27,212 nucleotides of DNA from Chthonomonas sp. UBA2017. GTDB lineage: Bacteria; Armatimonadota; Fimbriimonadia; Fimbriimonadales; Fimbriimonadaceae. Below, piece after piece: positions 1 to 6,994 of this stretch. The notes under the pieces are model-generated. The model was not told where the DNA came from. It ran no database searches and was given only the letters and a program-made list of their open reading frames with translations. The translations under genes were made by a program, and so were the position numbers. Within the stretch, counting starts at the first letter, position 1; each line of letters begins with the position of its first letter. The stretch covers positions 1-27,212 of the forward strand of contig DDCB01000037.1 in the NCBI GenBank assembly GCA_002335425.1, written 5' to 3'.

Positions 1-130
1 CCCAACCTGGGGAGTGGCCTCCGGGCCGAGCGGCGCTGGTCACGACCGGAAAGACGTTGAATCCAAAACCCGCGCAACCTCGAACTCCACGACGTCGCTC
101 CACGCCTTAACCTTGAGTGTCGCAGATAAA

Positions 131-463
131 CCCTCATCCCCCAACCCCTTCTCCCTTCGCACAAACATCGAAAGGAGAACGAGAGCATCTCGATCCAGGG
201 TCGGCCTTGGCGTCTTCCAGCAAGTCACAAACATCGAAAGGAGAAGGCGGGCATCCTGCTGCAAGGTCGGCCTTGGCGTCTTCAAGCAAGTCACAAACAT
301 CGAAAGGAGAAGGCGGGCATCCTGCTGCAAGGTCGGCCTCAGCTTCTTCCAGCAAGTCTCGAACCTCGAAAGGAGAAGGGGAGCATCTCTACCCAGGGTC
401 GGCTTTGGGGTCTTCCAGCAAGTCTCGAACCTCGATAGGGGAAGGGGGATTGGAGGATGAGGG
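131..463. repeat. MITE-like element: imperfect terminal inverted repeats enclosing a 66-bp tandem array
   Basis: The left end (131-159) begins CCCTCATCCCCCAACCCC. The right end (463 back to about 433), read on the other strand, begins CCCTCATCCTCCAATCCCCC. The first 14 bases match at 13 positions and the similarity continues, with small gaps, for about 30 bases, so the ends form an imperfect terminal inverted repeat. Between them a 66-bp unit recurs: the equivalent bases fall at 161, 227, 293, 359 and 425, exactly 66 apart. Each unit carries ATCGAAAGGAGAAGG or a close variant, itself similar to the inner part of the inverted repeat. No transposase gene is present and no clear target-site duplication is visible. 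The period is a multiple of three, so several frames stay open. The 130 bases to its left (1-130) show no gene I can recognise. Confidence 0.75.
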
Positions 464-1450
464 GCGGGTCCCGGGGACTTCGGCAGGCACCAAGACTCGG
501 AGCGCCGACACCCACACCTCAAACTCCAGCGGCGTCGACGTGACGATTTCTCCATCCACCACCACCTTCTCGGGGCGGTCCGTCGTGAGAGTCCCTTGGG
601 CGGCTTCCAATGTCCGAACAAACCCGAGCTGGCCATGAAGACCTCGCTGAATGTGGGCAAGATAGCGAATGAATCGCCAGCGAGAATGCCCTTCGAGGGC
701 ATAGATGTCGAGCTTGCCGTCGTCCAAATGAGCCTCGGGCGCCAGCGGCGCCCGACCGACGTGAAAGCGACCATTCCCCAGCACGACTTGCATCGCCTCA
801 AAAGTCTCGTCGAGCTCGGCCGTTTGCCAACGGACTTTGAGAGGCTTGGTCTTTCGCCAGGCTCGCAAGAAGGCTGGCACGTAAACGAGTCTGCCCCAGC
901 GGCGCTTTCCGACGACAGTCAGAGACTCAACCAGCTGGGTCGTCAGTCCGAGGCTCGCGACATTGAGGAAGGGGTGGCCATTGACCACCCCAACATCGAC
1001 TTCCGCCACCCGGTTTTGGGCGATGACATCGGCAGCGTGATCCAGCTGCGGAGCGATGCCCAAGTCTCGGGCGAACTGATTCCCGGTGCCGGTCGGCAAA
1101 ACTCCGAGCTCCACCGGGGTTCGAGCAATCTGCCGCGCGACGGCGCTAAAGGTCCCATCGCCTCCGCCCACGATCACTCGGCCATCTCCCCGAGCGAGGG
1201 CCTCTTCGACCGCGTTTTCAAGATGCACCGGATCGCGCAGAGCCGAGAACGAATCCATTCGGACGCCTCGCTTTTTGAGTTCGGGCTCGACGTGGGGATA
1301 CCACTCCTCCCCTCTTCGGGACTGAAGGTTCAGAATCACCGACGTTTGCGGCTGATGAGAATCGTTGTTCAAGGCCTTCCCCATCTTACGTCTAAGTGCT
1401 CGCAAAAAGTCCGGGGCCGAATCGACATTGACCACGAAAATCAGGAACAA
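389..1450 (-). CDS. Diacylglycerol/lipid kinase family protein (DAGK catalytic domain)
   Basis: This is a soluble kinase of the diacylglycerol kinase / YegS / sphingosine kinase type, expected to phosphorylate a lipid such as diacylglycerol or undecaprenol. With the TTG start at 1450 it has 353 residues. It shows the nucleotide-binding GGGDGT (residues 95-100), GTGN (121-124) and the late DGE motif (299-301), all typical of DAGK_cat proteins. The start is uncertain. The TTG at 1450 has AAGAGG six bases upstream. An ATG at 1384 (331 residues) would bring the N terminus closer to the usual beginning of the domain. The last 20-25 residues (about 330-353) are encoded inside the repeat element at 131-463, so the native C terminus has been replaced or extended. 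Transcribed divergently from acpP. The family is clear; the exact substrate cannot be told. Confidence 0.88.
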   Translation of the reverse strand: MFLIFVVNVDSAPDFLRALRRKMGKALNNDSHQPQTSVILNLQSRRGEEWYPHVEPELKKRGVRMDSFSALRDPVHLENAVEEALARGDGRVIVGGGDGTFSAVARQIARTPVELGVLPTGTGNQFARDLGIAPQLDHAADVIAQNRVAEVDVGVVNGHPFLNVASLGLTTQLVESLTVVGKRRWGRLVYVPAFLRAWRKTKPLKVRWQTAELDETFEAMQVVLGNGRFHVGRAPLAPEAHLDDGKLDIYALEGHSRWRFIRYLAHIQRGLHGQLGFVRTLEAAQGTLTTDRPEKVVVDGEIVTSTPLEFEVWVSALRVLVPAEVPGTRPSSSNPPSPIEVRDLLEDPKADPG

Positions 1451-1547
1451 TAAAGACCTCTTGATCGAATACCCGGACGAGTTTTGGAGTAGAACTCGGG
1501 GCGGGACGCCTTTCGATCAGGAAGACCGTTTCAGGTAAGGTCAATCT

Positions 1548-1793
1548 ATGTCTGACATTCTTAATCGCGTAGTCAAAGTCACCGTCGAGCAGCTCAGCGT
1601 CAAGCCCGAAGAAGTGACTGAATCTTCCTCGTTCATCGACGATCTCGGTGCCGATTCGCTCGACGTCGTGGAGCTCGTGATGGCGTTTGAAGAAGAGTTC
1701 GGCGTCGAGATTCCGGACGATGATGTCGCGAATCTCAAGACCGTCGGAGACGCCGTTCAGTACATCGGCGCTCGATCCGGCGCGCCTGCCTAA
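1548..1793 (+). CDS. acpP: Acyl carrier protein
   Basis: An 81-residue acidic protein of the usual length for bacterial acyl carrier protein, the carrier of growing acyl chains in type II fatty acid synthesis. Ser37 in GADSLDVVEL is the 4'-phosphopantetheine attachment site, and the following helix (EEEFGVEIPDDD) is the acidic partner-recognition face. The ATG at 1548 is preceded by TAAGGT with a six-base gap. This can be read either as a weak ribosome binding site (TAAGG) or as a -10 hexamer of a very short-leader or leaderless transcript. fabF follows after a three-base gap, so the two are surely co-transcribed. Neither fabD nor fabG is adjacent, unlike in many genomes. Confidence 0.97.
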   Translation: MSDILNRVVKVTVEQLSVKPEEVTESSSFIDDLGADSLDVVELVMAFEEEFGVEIPDDDVANLKTVGDAVQYIGARSGAPA

Positions 1794-1796
1794 CGG

Positions 1797-3062
1797 ATGC
1801 CCGAAGGTTACAAGCCGTCGGGCCGAGTTGTGGTCACCGGCATCGGTGCGATCACCCCGCTCGGCTCAGGGATCGATAAGTTCTGGCCGAGGCTGATCGC
1901 TGGCGAAGGGGCCGTGGACCGGATCACACACCTGGATCCGACTCCCTTCACCACTCAGATCGCCGCTGAAGTCCGGGACTTTAACGCCGAAGATTGGCTC
2001 GAAAAGAAAGACGCCCGCAAGGTCGATCGCTTCATTGCGTTTGCCGTCGGCGCGGCGACGATGGCCCTCCAGGACTCTGGCCTCCAGCCGACTGAAGACC
2101 AGAAGGAGGAGATTGGAGTCCTGATGGGTTCCGGCATCGGCGGCTTGACCTTCTTGGGAGAGCAACACCGCCGGCAGATTGAGTCCGGCCCGGGGCGCGT
2201 CTCTCCGTTCCTCGTGCCGTTTATGATCCCCGACATGGCGAGCGGCTATGTCAGCATCGTCCATGGACTGAAGGGCCCAAACACGTGTGTGGTCACCGCA
2301 TGTTCGACCGGGGCCAATTCGATTGGCGATGCGTATCACATCATCAAGCGCGGAGATGCCGTGGCGATGGTCGCTGGGGGGACCGAGGCCCCGATCAACG
2401 AAATCGGCATGGCGGGATTTTGCGCCGCCCGGGCGATGAGCACGCGGAACGATGACCCCGCTCGCGCCTCGCGGCCTTTTGATGCCGAACGCGATGGCTT
2501 TGTGATTGCCGAAGGAGCCGCCTCGGTGATCTTAGAGGATCTCGACTTCGCCCAGGCGCGGGGAGCCAAGATCTACGGCGAAATCGTCGGCTACGGCATG
2601 TCGGGCGACGCATTCCACATGACCCAACCCGACCCGAACGGCGATGGGGCGTATCGTTCGATGCGCATGGCCTTACGCACGGCTGGTCTGACACCTTCGG
2701 ACATTCAGTACATCAACGCCCACGGGACCAGCACAGCCTATAACGACCGATTAGAGACGCTGGCCATTAAGCGTGCCTTCGGAGAGGAAGCGGCTCGTCA
2801 AGTCCTCGTGAGTAGCACCAAATCGGCGATTGGTCACACCTTGGGCGCGGCCGGGGCGATCGAAGCGGTGATCTGCCTTCTGGCCATGCAGCACCAGATG
2901 GCCCCTCCGACGATTAACTACGAAGTTCCCGACCCGGATTGCGATCTAGACTATGTGCCGAACCAAGCGCGTCCGGTCGTCATTCAGCACGCGCTGAGCA
3001 ACAGTTTCGGGTTTGGCGGGCATAACGTCAGCTTGATTCTGCGCCGCTGGACCGAAAGCTAA
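1797..3062 (+). CDS. fabF: 3-oxoacyl-[acyl-carrier-protein] synthase II
   Basis: A beta-ketoacyl-ACP synthase of the KAS II type: it condenses malonyl-ACP with acyl-ACP in the elongation steps of fatty acid synthesis. At 421 residues it has normal family length. The catalytic Cys169 lies in VVTACSTGANSIGDA, the first catalytic histidine is His309 in INAHGTSTAYND, and Lys342 and His347 lie in SSTKSAIGHTLGAAGAIE. The C-terminal SNSFGFGGHN glycine-rich loop is intact. The start ATG is three bases after the acpP stop. The stop codon overlaps the stop of the convergent SRAP gene by four bases (CTAA, 3059-3062), leaving no room for a terminator between them. Confidence 0.97.
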   Translation: MPEGYKPSGRVVVTGIGAITPLGSGIDKFWPRLIAGEGAVDRITHLDPTPFTTQIAAEVRDFNAEDWLEKKDARKVDRFIAFAVGAATMALQDSGLQPTEDQKEEIGVLMGSGIGGLTFLGEQHRRQIESGPGRVSPFLVPFMIPDMASGYVSIVHGLKGPNTCVVTACSTGANSIGDAYHIIKRGDAVAMVAGGTEAPINEIGMAGFCAARAMSTRNDDPARASRPFDAERDGFVIAEGAASVILEDLDFAQARGAKIYGEIVGYGMSGDAFHMTQPDPNGDGAYRSMRMALRTAGLTPSDIQYINAHGTSTAYNDRLETLAIKRAFGEEAARQVLVSSTKSAIGHTLGAAGAIEAVICLLAMQHQMAPPTINYEVPDPDCDLDYVPNQARPVVIQHALSNSFGFGGHNVSLILRRWTES

Positions 3063-3739
3063 AAGAGCGGTTCTTGGATCGCGATCCGCTCGACGCAGCT
3101 CAGGTCTTCGAAGTTGGACCGGCTCATCTTGCGTGTCACCGGCACTTTCTCCAACTCAGGACTTTCGAAGGGTGCGAAGAGCGCCCGGAGCGGGTTCGGA
3201 TCGTCGGCATAGAGCCAATCACGATGGGCTTCTGGAGGCAATATCACGGGCATGCGATCATGCAGATCCGCCATCCAGGGGCTCGCGTCGGTTGTGAGGA
3301 TGGTAAAGGTCTCTTCGACCGAGCCATCAGGCCCCGTCCAGCTCTCATAAAGCCCGGCTATGGCAAAGACATGTTGGTCGCGAAACCGGATGTGAAAAGG
3401 CTGTTTGCCATCGCGCTCGATTCGCCACTCGAAAAACCCATCGGCCGGAACCAGGCATCGCCGATGTCGCCAGGCTTCGCGAAAAGAAGGTTTCTCCATC
3501 ACCGTCTCACTTCGGGCGTTGATGAGCTTGGTCCGGACCGAAGGATCGCGGGCCCAGTTCGGGATGAGCCCCCAGGATCGCGAATCTAAGATCGGGCCGT
3601 CCGGACCGGGTCGGACGACCCAAGCGTTCTGCGTCGGGGCGATGTTGTATCTCGGAGAAACCTCCGCCGGGACCCACATGAGGTCAAACAGGTCAGCAAT
3701 CAAGGCGTTCGTTGCTCGAAGGCTGTAGCGAGCACACAT
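3059..3739 (-). CDS. SRAP-domain protein (HMCES/YedK family, abasic-site DNA crosslinking)
   Basis: This is a 226-residue member of the SOS-response-associated peptidase family. The known members, human HMCES and E. coli YedK, protect single-stranded DNA by forming a thiazolidine crosslink between the N-terminal cysteine and an abasic site. Here the sequence begins MCARYSLR, so Cys2 becomes the N-terminal residue after Met removal. Asn74 (NARSET), Glu104 (VPADGFFEW) and His160 (LHDRMP) match the conserved catalytic positions. Other family blocks are present: YNIAPTQ (31-37), WGLIPNWA and AIAGLYESW. It starts six bases after the MATE gene stop, with AGAAGG just upstream inside that gene, so the two form an operon. 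The functional link between a transporter and an abasic-site protein is unclear. Confidence 0.95.
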   Translation of the reverse strand: MCARYSLRATNALIADLFDLMWVPAEVSPRYNIAPTQNAWVVRPGPDGPILDSRSWGLIPNWARDPSVRTKLINARSETVMEKPSFREAWRHRRCLVPADGFFEWRIERDGKQPFHIRFRDQHVFAIAGLYESWTGPDGSVEETFTILTTDASPWMADLHDRMPVILPPEAHRDWLYADDPNPLRALFAPFESPELEKVPVTRKMSRSNFEDLSCVERIAIQEPLF

Positions 3740-3745
3740 GAGGGA

Positions 3746-5176
3746 TCAGACCTTCTTTGTCTTCCAGCGGCCGCGGCGAAAGACCTCCATGCTGAGGGCC
3801 CCATGAATCGCCTGGGTGATGCTCATGACGATCCAGGCCGCGGCCGCGCCATAACCCATCATGATGACGAACACAAAGGTCGCGGGGACCCGCATGAGCC
3901 AAGTCGTCGTAATCGTGATCCACATCGGCCGGACGGTGTCGCCTGCACCCTGCATCGCGCCCGTCATCACCATCCCGTAAGCAAAGAAGATCTCGGTTAC
4001 CGCCAGTGCTTGAATCAGAAGCGCTGCCTCGGCGGCAATATCGGGCTTCGCCCCGACCATCGCCAGGGCGATCGGGTGGGCCAGCACAAAGACCGGGATT
4101 GCAATGATCGCGGTGACCACAGCGCCATGGTGCCCCGCGGTCCAAGCCAGCCGCTCTGCCCGCTCGGGCCGCTTCATGCCGAGGCTTTGGCCGACTAACG
4201 ACGCGGCGGCCATGCTCAGCCCGAATGCGGGCATAAACATGATCGATTCGATCGCTAACCCAACGCTCATTGCGGCAATGGCCACTTCGGCCTTGTCGCC
4301 GTCCGGGATTCGGGTCAGGATCAAAGCAAAGGCCATGAAAGATCCCACTCGCAAGATCGCCATTCCTGCCGCAGGAATCGCAATGCGCAAGATGCGAACG
4401 ACCCAAGACCATCTCGGTTTCTGAATCGCCCATTGCGACCCGAGTGGGGTCCGGACCGCATACGCCAAATAGATCAGCGCGGCGACCCATGCACTTAGGC
4501 TTAACGCGATTCCGGCTCCCTTGAGGCCAAGATTGAATCCAGGGATCGTCAACCCGATCGCGAGTTCTCGCGGCCCCGGGATGAGCACGACGTTCAGAAG
4601 GATGTGGACCAAGATCTGAATCCCACTGATATACATCGGGCTCTTCGTGTCGCCGATCCCGCGAAGCGAACCCGCAAGCGTCTGGACGACATAGATGGCG
4701 GGGAGACCTAAGCCATAGGCCACTAGGAACTCCGTCATCAGCCGCGCCGTCTCCGTTTGGCCCGGCGGCACGAAGAACCTCGCCGATGGAGCGGCACCCA
4801 GCAAGCCGAGGCCGGTAAAAACAATCCCGATGATGATCGCCAAGCTCAAGGCTTGCTTGGCAGACATCTTGAGCTCGTGGGTCTTCCCGGCGCCGAAGGC
4901 GCGGCTGACGAGCGCGGTCGCGCCAGTTCCGATCGCCATCGCCAGCGAGAACATCAGGAACATGACCGTCAGGGCGGTCCCGTGCGCGGCGAGGGCCTCC
5001 TTCGGCAAATGGCCGATGAACCACCGGTCGATCAGCGTGTTGATAACCTGCAGCGAATTCAAGGCGACGGCCGGCCAAGCCAACTTCCAGACAATCGCCG
5101 ACGCCTTCTCCCCAGGCAAAAGGCCCGTGGAGGACGACGCGATCTCGCTCTCAGCGGAAGGTTTAGAAGACAGCAT
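3746..5176 (-). CDS. MATE family efflux transporter
   Basis: A 476-residue polytopic inner-membrane protein with two MatE domains (roughly residues 30-200 and 250-415) and about twelve hydrophobic helices, the standard arrangement of multidrug and toxic compound extrusion transporters. These export cationic or other organic compounds using a sodium or proton gradient. Diagnostic segments include the first helix (KLAWPAVALNSLQVINTLID), the RGIGDTKSPMY loop and its second-half counterpart GAMQGAGDTVRPMW, which are the repeated loops between half-domains. I chose the ATG at 5176; a GTG one codon upstream is possible. A different frame over the same DNA is also open for long, but it has no protein-like hydrophobic pattern. 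Substrate cannot be predicted. Confidence 0.95.
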   Translation of the reverse strand: MLSSKPSAESEIASSSTGLLPGEKASAIVWKLAWPAVALNSLQVINTLIDRWFIGHLPKEALAAHGTALTVMFLMFSLAMAIGTGATALVSRAFGAGKTHELKMSAKQALSLAIIIGIVFTGLGLLGAAPSARFFVPPGQTETARLMTEFLVAYGLGLPAIYVVQTLAGSLRGIGDTKSPMYISGIQILVHILLNVVLIPGPRELAIGLTIPGFNLGLKGAGIALSLSAWVAALIYLAYAVRTPLGSQWAIQKPRWSWVVRILRIAIPAAGMAILRVGSFMAFALILTRIPDGDKAEVAIAAMSVGLAIESIMFMPAFGLSMAAASLVGQSLGMKRPERAERLAWTAGHHGAVVTAIIAIPVFVLAHPIALAMVGAKPDIAAEAALLIQALAVTEIFFAYGMVMTGAMQGAGDTVRPMWITITTTWLMRVPATFVFVIMMGYGAAAAWIVMSITQAIHGALSMEVFRRGRWKTKKV

Positions 5177-5189
5177 CACGACCCAAAAA

Positions 5190-5212
5190 GGCCCGAAGGC
5201 CCACGCAATCTA
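5190..5212 (-). promoter_or_regulatory. Possible promoter and 5' hairpin of the MATE/SRAP operon
   Basis: On the minus strand a TAGATT hexamer (5212-5207) is followed by GGCC-TTCG-GGCC (5201-5190), then by five T residues and the start codon at 5176. If TAGATT is the -10 element, the mRNA would begin with a small UUCG-capped hairpin followed by U5. The stem is only four pairs and no good -35 is visible, so this is a weak call. A ten-base palindrome (GATCGCGATC, 5231-5240) lies just upstream in the same divergent region. Confidence 0.25.
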
Positions 5213-5294
5213 CGATTTTTCCACACAAGTGATCGCGATCGGCCCTCCCCGCGCAAAACTGGGACCTTTGCCAGCCAGGTAAAACCGACGGACC

Positions 5295-5966
5295 ATGCGG
5301 TACGAATTGATGTATCAACCTGTGTTCTCCGTCGCTCGAATCATGCTGGAGAATGGCGAGTCCATTCGGGCCGAGCCGGGCGCAATGATGACGATGTCGG
5401 CCAACGTCGAGCTTCAGTCTAAAGCAGGCGGCGGCCTGGGCAAGATGCTGGGACGGATGATGGGCGGCGAGAGCCTTTTTCAGTCCACTTACACCGCCAC
5501 CGGCGGCCCCGGCGAAGTGCTTCTGGTTCCCGCCGGGCCAGGCGATATTCTGCCCATGCCGCTCCAGAACCAGAGCATCATGGTCACGAGCGGGTGTTAT
5601 CTCGCCGGGGACACCGCCCTCGACTTTCAGACCCAGGCCAATATGCGCGGGTTCTTTGGCGGAGAGGGCTTGTTCGTGATCCGAATCGCGGGCACGGGCC
5701 TCCTGCTGCTCAGCGCGTTTGGGGCGATCCATCCGATCCAGCTTCAGCCCGGCCAGCCCTACATCATCGACTCCGGTCACGTCGTCGCCTATAACGAGGG
5801 GATGCAGATGGAAGTCCGCCGCGCTTCTCGCGGGCTTCTCGGCTCGTTAACGAGCGGCGAGGGATTCGTCTTTTGCTTCACCGGACCGGGCACGGTTTAT
5901 ACCCAGACCCGGACGCCGATGGGCTTTGGCCAGTTCATCAGCCCGTTTGTGGCTCGGGGAGGCTAG
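5295..5966 (+). CDS. AIM24 / TIGR00266 family protein
   Basis: A 223-residue protein of the AIM24 (DUF124) family: a beta-rich, single-domain, probably trimeric fold, widespread in bacteria and of poorly defined function (the yeast member affects inner mitochondrial membrane organisation). Family hallmarks seen here are the early ESIRAEPGAMMTMSANVE block (residues 22-39), a glycine-rich GGGLGKMLGRMMGGES segment, FVIRIAGTGLLLLSAFGAI in the middle and a late GEGFVFCFTGPGTVYTQTR. No signal peptide or membrane helix is evident. Its 3' end overlaps the convergent DUF1385 gene by 29 bases. The start ATG at 5295 has only a weak ribosome binding site. Confidence 0.9.
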   Translation: MRYELMYQPVFSVARIMLENGESIRAEPGAMMTMSANVELQSKAGGGLGKMLGRMMGGESLFQSTYTATGGPGEVLLVPAGPGDILPMPLQNQSIMVTSGCYLAGDTALDFQTQANMRGFFGGEGLFVIRIAGTGLLLLSAFGAIHPIQLQPGQPYIIDSGHVVAYNEGMQMEVRRASRGLLGSLTSGEGFVFCFTGPGTVYTQTRTPMGFGQFISPFVARGG

Positions 5967-6948
5967 GTCCGCTGACAACGGTGTTCGTGAGCTCGCCGGA
6001 GGCTTCGGCTCGGACCACAGCCTCCAGCGAGACTCGGGCCACTTCGATCTGGTCGTCCGTCGGCTCGCGGGTCGTCAGGTACTGCGAAGCCAGGCCGGGG
6101 GCGAATGCGGCCTTGACCCACCGCTCGTTTCGGAACTTCCCCGCCACCCGAAGCGCCTCGTAGCTGATCCCAGCGACCAGGGGCAAAATCATCAGCTCGA
6201 CCAGAACGCGGACCGAGACATCCACAAACGGGTTGCCAGGCCCGCCGGTGACGGGATAGCGAGGAACAAGCGGCATCAAGATGAAGCCGACAATGAGAAC
6301 GATCATCGCAAAGCTCGTCCCACACCGAGGATGCAGCCGCGTCTGCGCGCGACAGTTCTCTGAAGTCAGAGGCTCGTCGGCCTCTAGGACGTTGATCGCT
6401 TTATGCTCGGCCCCGTGATACTGAAAGAGGGTCTTGACCTCCTTCATCAAGCCGATCAATCCGATGTAGCCGAGGAAGAAGATGACCTTCAGCACCTCGG
6501 CGATGTAATTGATCGCCGTCGGATTCGTGACCCCCGCCTTGCGGGACATTTCGGCCACCAGATTGGGCAGATACTGAAAAATGAGGATTCCCATTCCGAG
6601 TCCGACAATCATTGCGCCGGCAACGGTCACGTTCTGAATGGACTTGCTCGGCAGTTTCTCCGCGGGCTCCTGAGGCTTTGCATAAACCGGGTCGAGTTGA
6701 ACGTTCGCCGCAAATCGCATGCTGCGAATTCCCAGCGCCATCGAGTCGAGGAGGGCAAACGTCCCTCTCAAGAACGGGAGCTTGAGCCAATTCTGCCGCC
6801 CAATCCAGGTTTTTTCGAGAGCTTCGGTCTGAACCACAATCGCTCCATTCGGCGCTCGACAAGCGACGGCAAAGTACTTGGGAGACCGCATCATGACGCC
6901 TTCGACAATGGCTTGGCCGCCATATTGCAAGTACTCACCTTGGGGCAT
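5938..6948 (-). CDS. DUF1385 family multi-pass membrane protein (YqhQ-like)
   Basis: From the ATG at 6948 this is a 336-residue membrane protein of the DUF1385 family (Bacillus YqhQ), whose biochemical role is not established. It shows the family signature YGGQAIVEGVMMRSP (residues 9-23), the central FQYHGAEHKAI (176-185) followed by ENCRAQTRLHPRCGTSF, and hydrophobic helices at about 108-126, 153-168, 212-229 and 247-262. The frame stays open 43 codons further upstream, but those residues lack family similarity and overlap the opposite gene, so the ATG at 6948 is preferred. TAGAAT ends seven bases before this ATG and no ribosome binding site is present, so translation is probably leaderless. 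Confidence 0.92.
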   Translation of the reverse strand: MPQGEYLQYGGQAIVEGVMMRSPKYFAVACRAPNGAIVVQTEALEKTWIGRQNWLKLPFLRGTFALLDSMALGIRSMRFAANVQLDPVYAKPQEPAEKLPSKSIQNVTVAGAMIVGLGMGILIFQYLPNLVAEMSRKAGVTNPTAINYIAEVLKVIFFLGYIGLIGLMKEVKTLFQYHGAEHKAINVLEADEPLTSENCRAQTRLHPRCGTSFAMIVLIVGFILMPLVPRYPVTGGPGNPFVDVSVRVLVELMILPLVAGISYEALRVAGKFRNERWVKAAFAPGLASQYLTTREPTDDQIEVARVSLEAVVRAEASGELTNTVVSGPSLPEPQTG

Positions 6949-6994
6949 AGGCCGGATTCTACCTAGCTTGGCCGGACGCACCATAATAAGGGAG
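6949..6994. promoter_or_regulatory. Compact divergent promoter region between two probably leaderless genes
   Basis: Only 46 bases separate the two start codons. On the minus strand TAGAAT (6961-6956) lies seven bases before the DUF1385 ATG. On the plus strand CATAAT (6982-6987) lies seven bases before the ATG at 6995. With normal spacing, transcription from each -10 would start at or next to the start codon. No good -35 match is visible on either side. Confidence 0.45.

Noticed and set aside
40..130. Protein-like minus-strand tail near the left edge
   Set aside because: The frame reading TLKVKAWSDVVEFEVARV looks plausible, but it is only reached through the repeat array and matches nothing I recognise, so it was not called.
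134..355. Independent 73-residue gene on the minus strand
   Set aside because: It is entirely repeat-unit translation within the MITE-like element, in the same frame as the upstream kinase after its stop, with no ribosome binding site.
3693..5078. 461-residue open frame on the minus strand
   Set aside because: It is a second frame of the MATE gene. The true frame has the membrane-helix pattern and family motifs; this one is arginine/proline-rich without them.
5231..5240. Palindrome GATCGCGATC as an operator
   Set aside because: A ten-base GC-rich palindrome is expected by chance at this frequency, and no partner copy was seen.
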